The notes under the pieces: generated by a model | The model's input: only the letters and a program-made list of their open reading frames with translations | Database searches by the model: none | What the model was told of the DNA's origin: nothing | Source of the DNA: Solirubrobacteraceae bacterium | GTDB lineage: Bacteria; Actinomycetota; Thermoleophilia; Solirubrobacterales; Solirubrobacteraceae | DNA length: 5,037 nt | Assembly (NCBI GenBank): GCA_030447005.1 | Contig: JAUJME010000138.1 | Location: forward strand, 1-5,037 | Direction: 5' to 3' | In this document: positions 4,709 to 5,037 of the stretch, one piece after another | How the letters are laid out: the number at the start of each line of letters is the position of its first letter | Numbering within the stretch: position 1 is the first letter of the stretch | Position numbers and translations under genes: made by a program

Positions 4709-5037
4709 GTGTCCCGGCGCCGCCCGGCCCTCTCGCTCGCGCTCGCCCTGCTGGCCGGCCTGCTGCTGGCCGTCGGGCTGACCGCGTGCGGCGGCCAGCA
4801 GATCTCCGCCGACGAGGTGACGGCCCCGCCGCCGACGCTCGACATCCCCAATGACGAGGTCCCCGCGACGGCCGATGCGCAGGCCGACGACGCGGCGGCC
4901 GACGACGAGGACGAGGACGGCGACACCACGACGGGCGAGGGCGAGACGACGACCGGCGCCGGTGACGACACCGCCGGCGCCACCGGCGGCACGGCCGGCG
5001 GCACCGCGGGGACGACGGGGGGCAGCGCGGCTCCCGC
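4709..5037 (+). CDS. Predicted lipoprotein with acidic Thr/Gly-rich segment, 3'-truncated
   Basis: The frame stays open from GTG 4709 to the window edge (109 full codons). A classic lipoprotein signal is seen: MSRRRPAL, then a long Leu/Ala core (8-24), then lipobox LTAC with Cys27, followed by GGQQ. The mature protein starts with SADEVTAPPPTLDIP and then turns into a low-complexity stretch. That stretch is acidic at about 61-73 (Asp/Glu runs), then Thr/Gly-rich (TTTGEGETTTGAGDD, GGTAGGTAGTTGG). Such a stretch is likely a flexible spacer between the membrane anchor and a domain beyond the window. The visible part gives no function. The start is supported by the lipoprotein signal and the GAGG site. 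A minus-strand reading of the same bases (4651-5004) is a compositional shadow. Confidence 0.78.
   Translation, partial: MSRRRPALSLALALLAGLLLAVGLTACGGQQISADEVTAPPPTLDIPNDEVPATADAQADDAAADDEDEDGDTTTGEGETTTGAGDDTAGATGGTAGGTAGTTGGSAAP

Noticed and set aside
1..5037. CRISPR arrays, insertion sequences, tRNA/rRNA genes or a defence island
   Set aside because: I saw no spaced direct repeats, transposase-like sequence, terminal inverted repeats or tRNA-like cloverleaf; composition is even across the window.

Overview
The window is uniformly very GC-rich, with dense short-spaced genes, GTG starts and C- or G-ending codons. Together with a Gram-positive-type CtaG, a five-helix cytochrome oxidase subunit III and two lipoproteins, this suggests a high-GC actinobacterium. 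The gene style resembles the Thermoleophilia/Solirubrobacterales, but that placement is inference from remembered protein style, not a search.

Left part, + strand (1-2050): a tightly packed operon tail. A 5'-truncated gene with a Usp/HUP-like fold and a duplicated domain overlaps ctaE (cytochrome c oxidase subunit III) by one base. ctaE overlaps a 35-codon single-helix membrane peptide by one base. Thirteen bases later comes ctaG, the caa3-type oxidase assembly factor. Oxidase subunits I and II are not in the window.

Middle, - strand (2043-4389): ctaG converges on, and overlaps by 8 bp, a gene for a predicted lipoprotein. That protein joins a class I cytochrome c (CGSCH, distal Met) to a type 1 copper cupredoxin (His, Cys, His, Met), and is a plausible electron carrier for the oxidase encoded on the other side. 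Upstream of it on the same strand is a GT4-type glycosyltransferase with a long Ala/Pro linker. The 55-bp gap between them holds a possible -10 element and a GC-rich inverted repeat.

Right part, + strand (4434-5037): a 44-bp divergent spacer carries two back-to-back -10-like elements placed as for leaderless transcripts. It is followed by an 88-residue CxxC/CxxC zinc-binding protein whose spacing matches the RanBP2-type zinc finger, and then by a 3'-truncated lipoprotein with an acidic Thr/Gly-rich low-complexity segment.

The coherent theme is aerobic terminal respiration: oxidase subunit III, a small candidate subunit, an assembly factor and a periplasm-facing dual heme/copper carrier. The glycosyltransferase, zinc protein and right-end lipoprotein have no evident link to it. 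No stretch over 300 bases lacks a gene. I saw no tRNA, rRNA, CRISPR array, insertion sequence or riboswitch.
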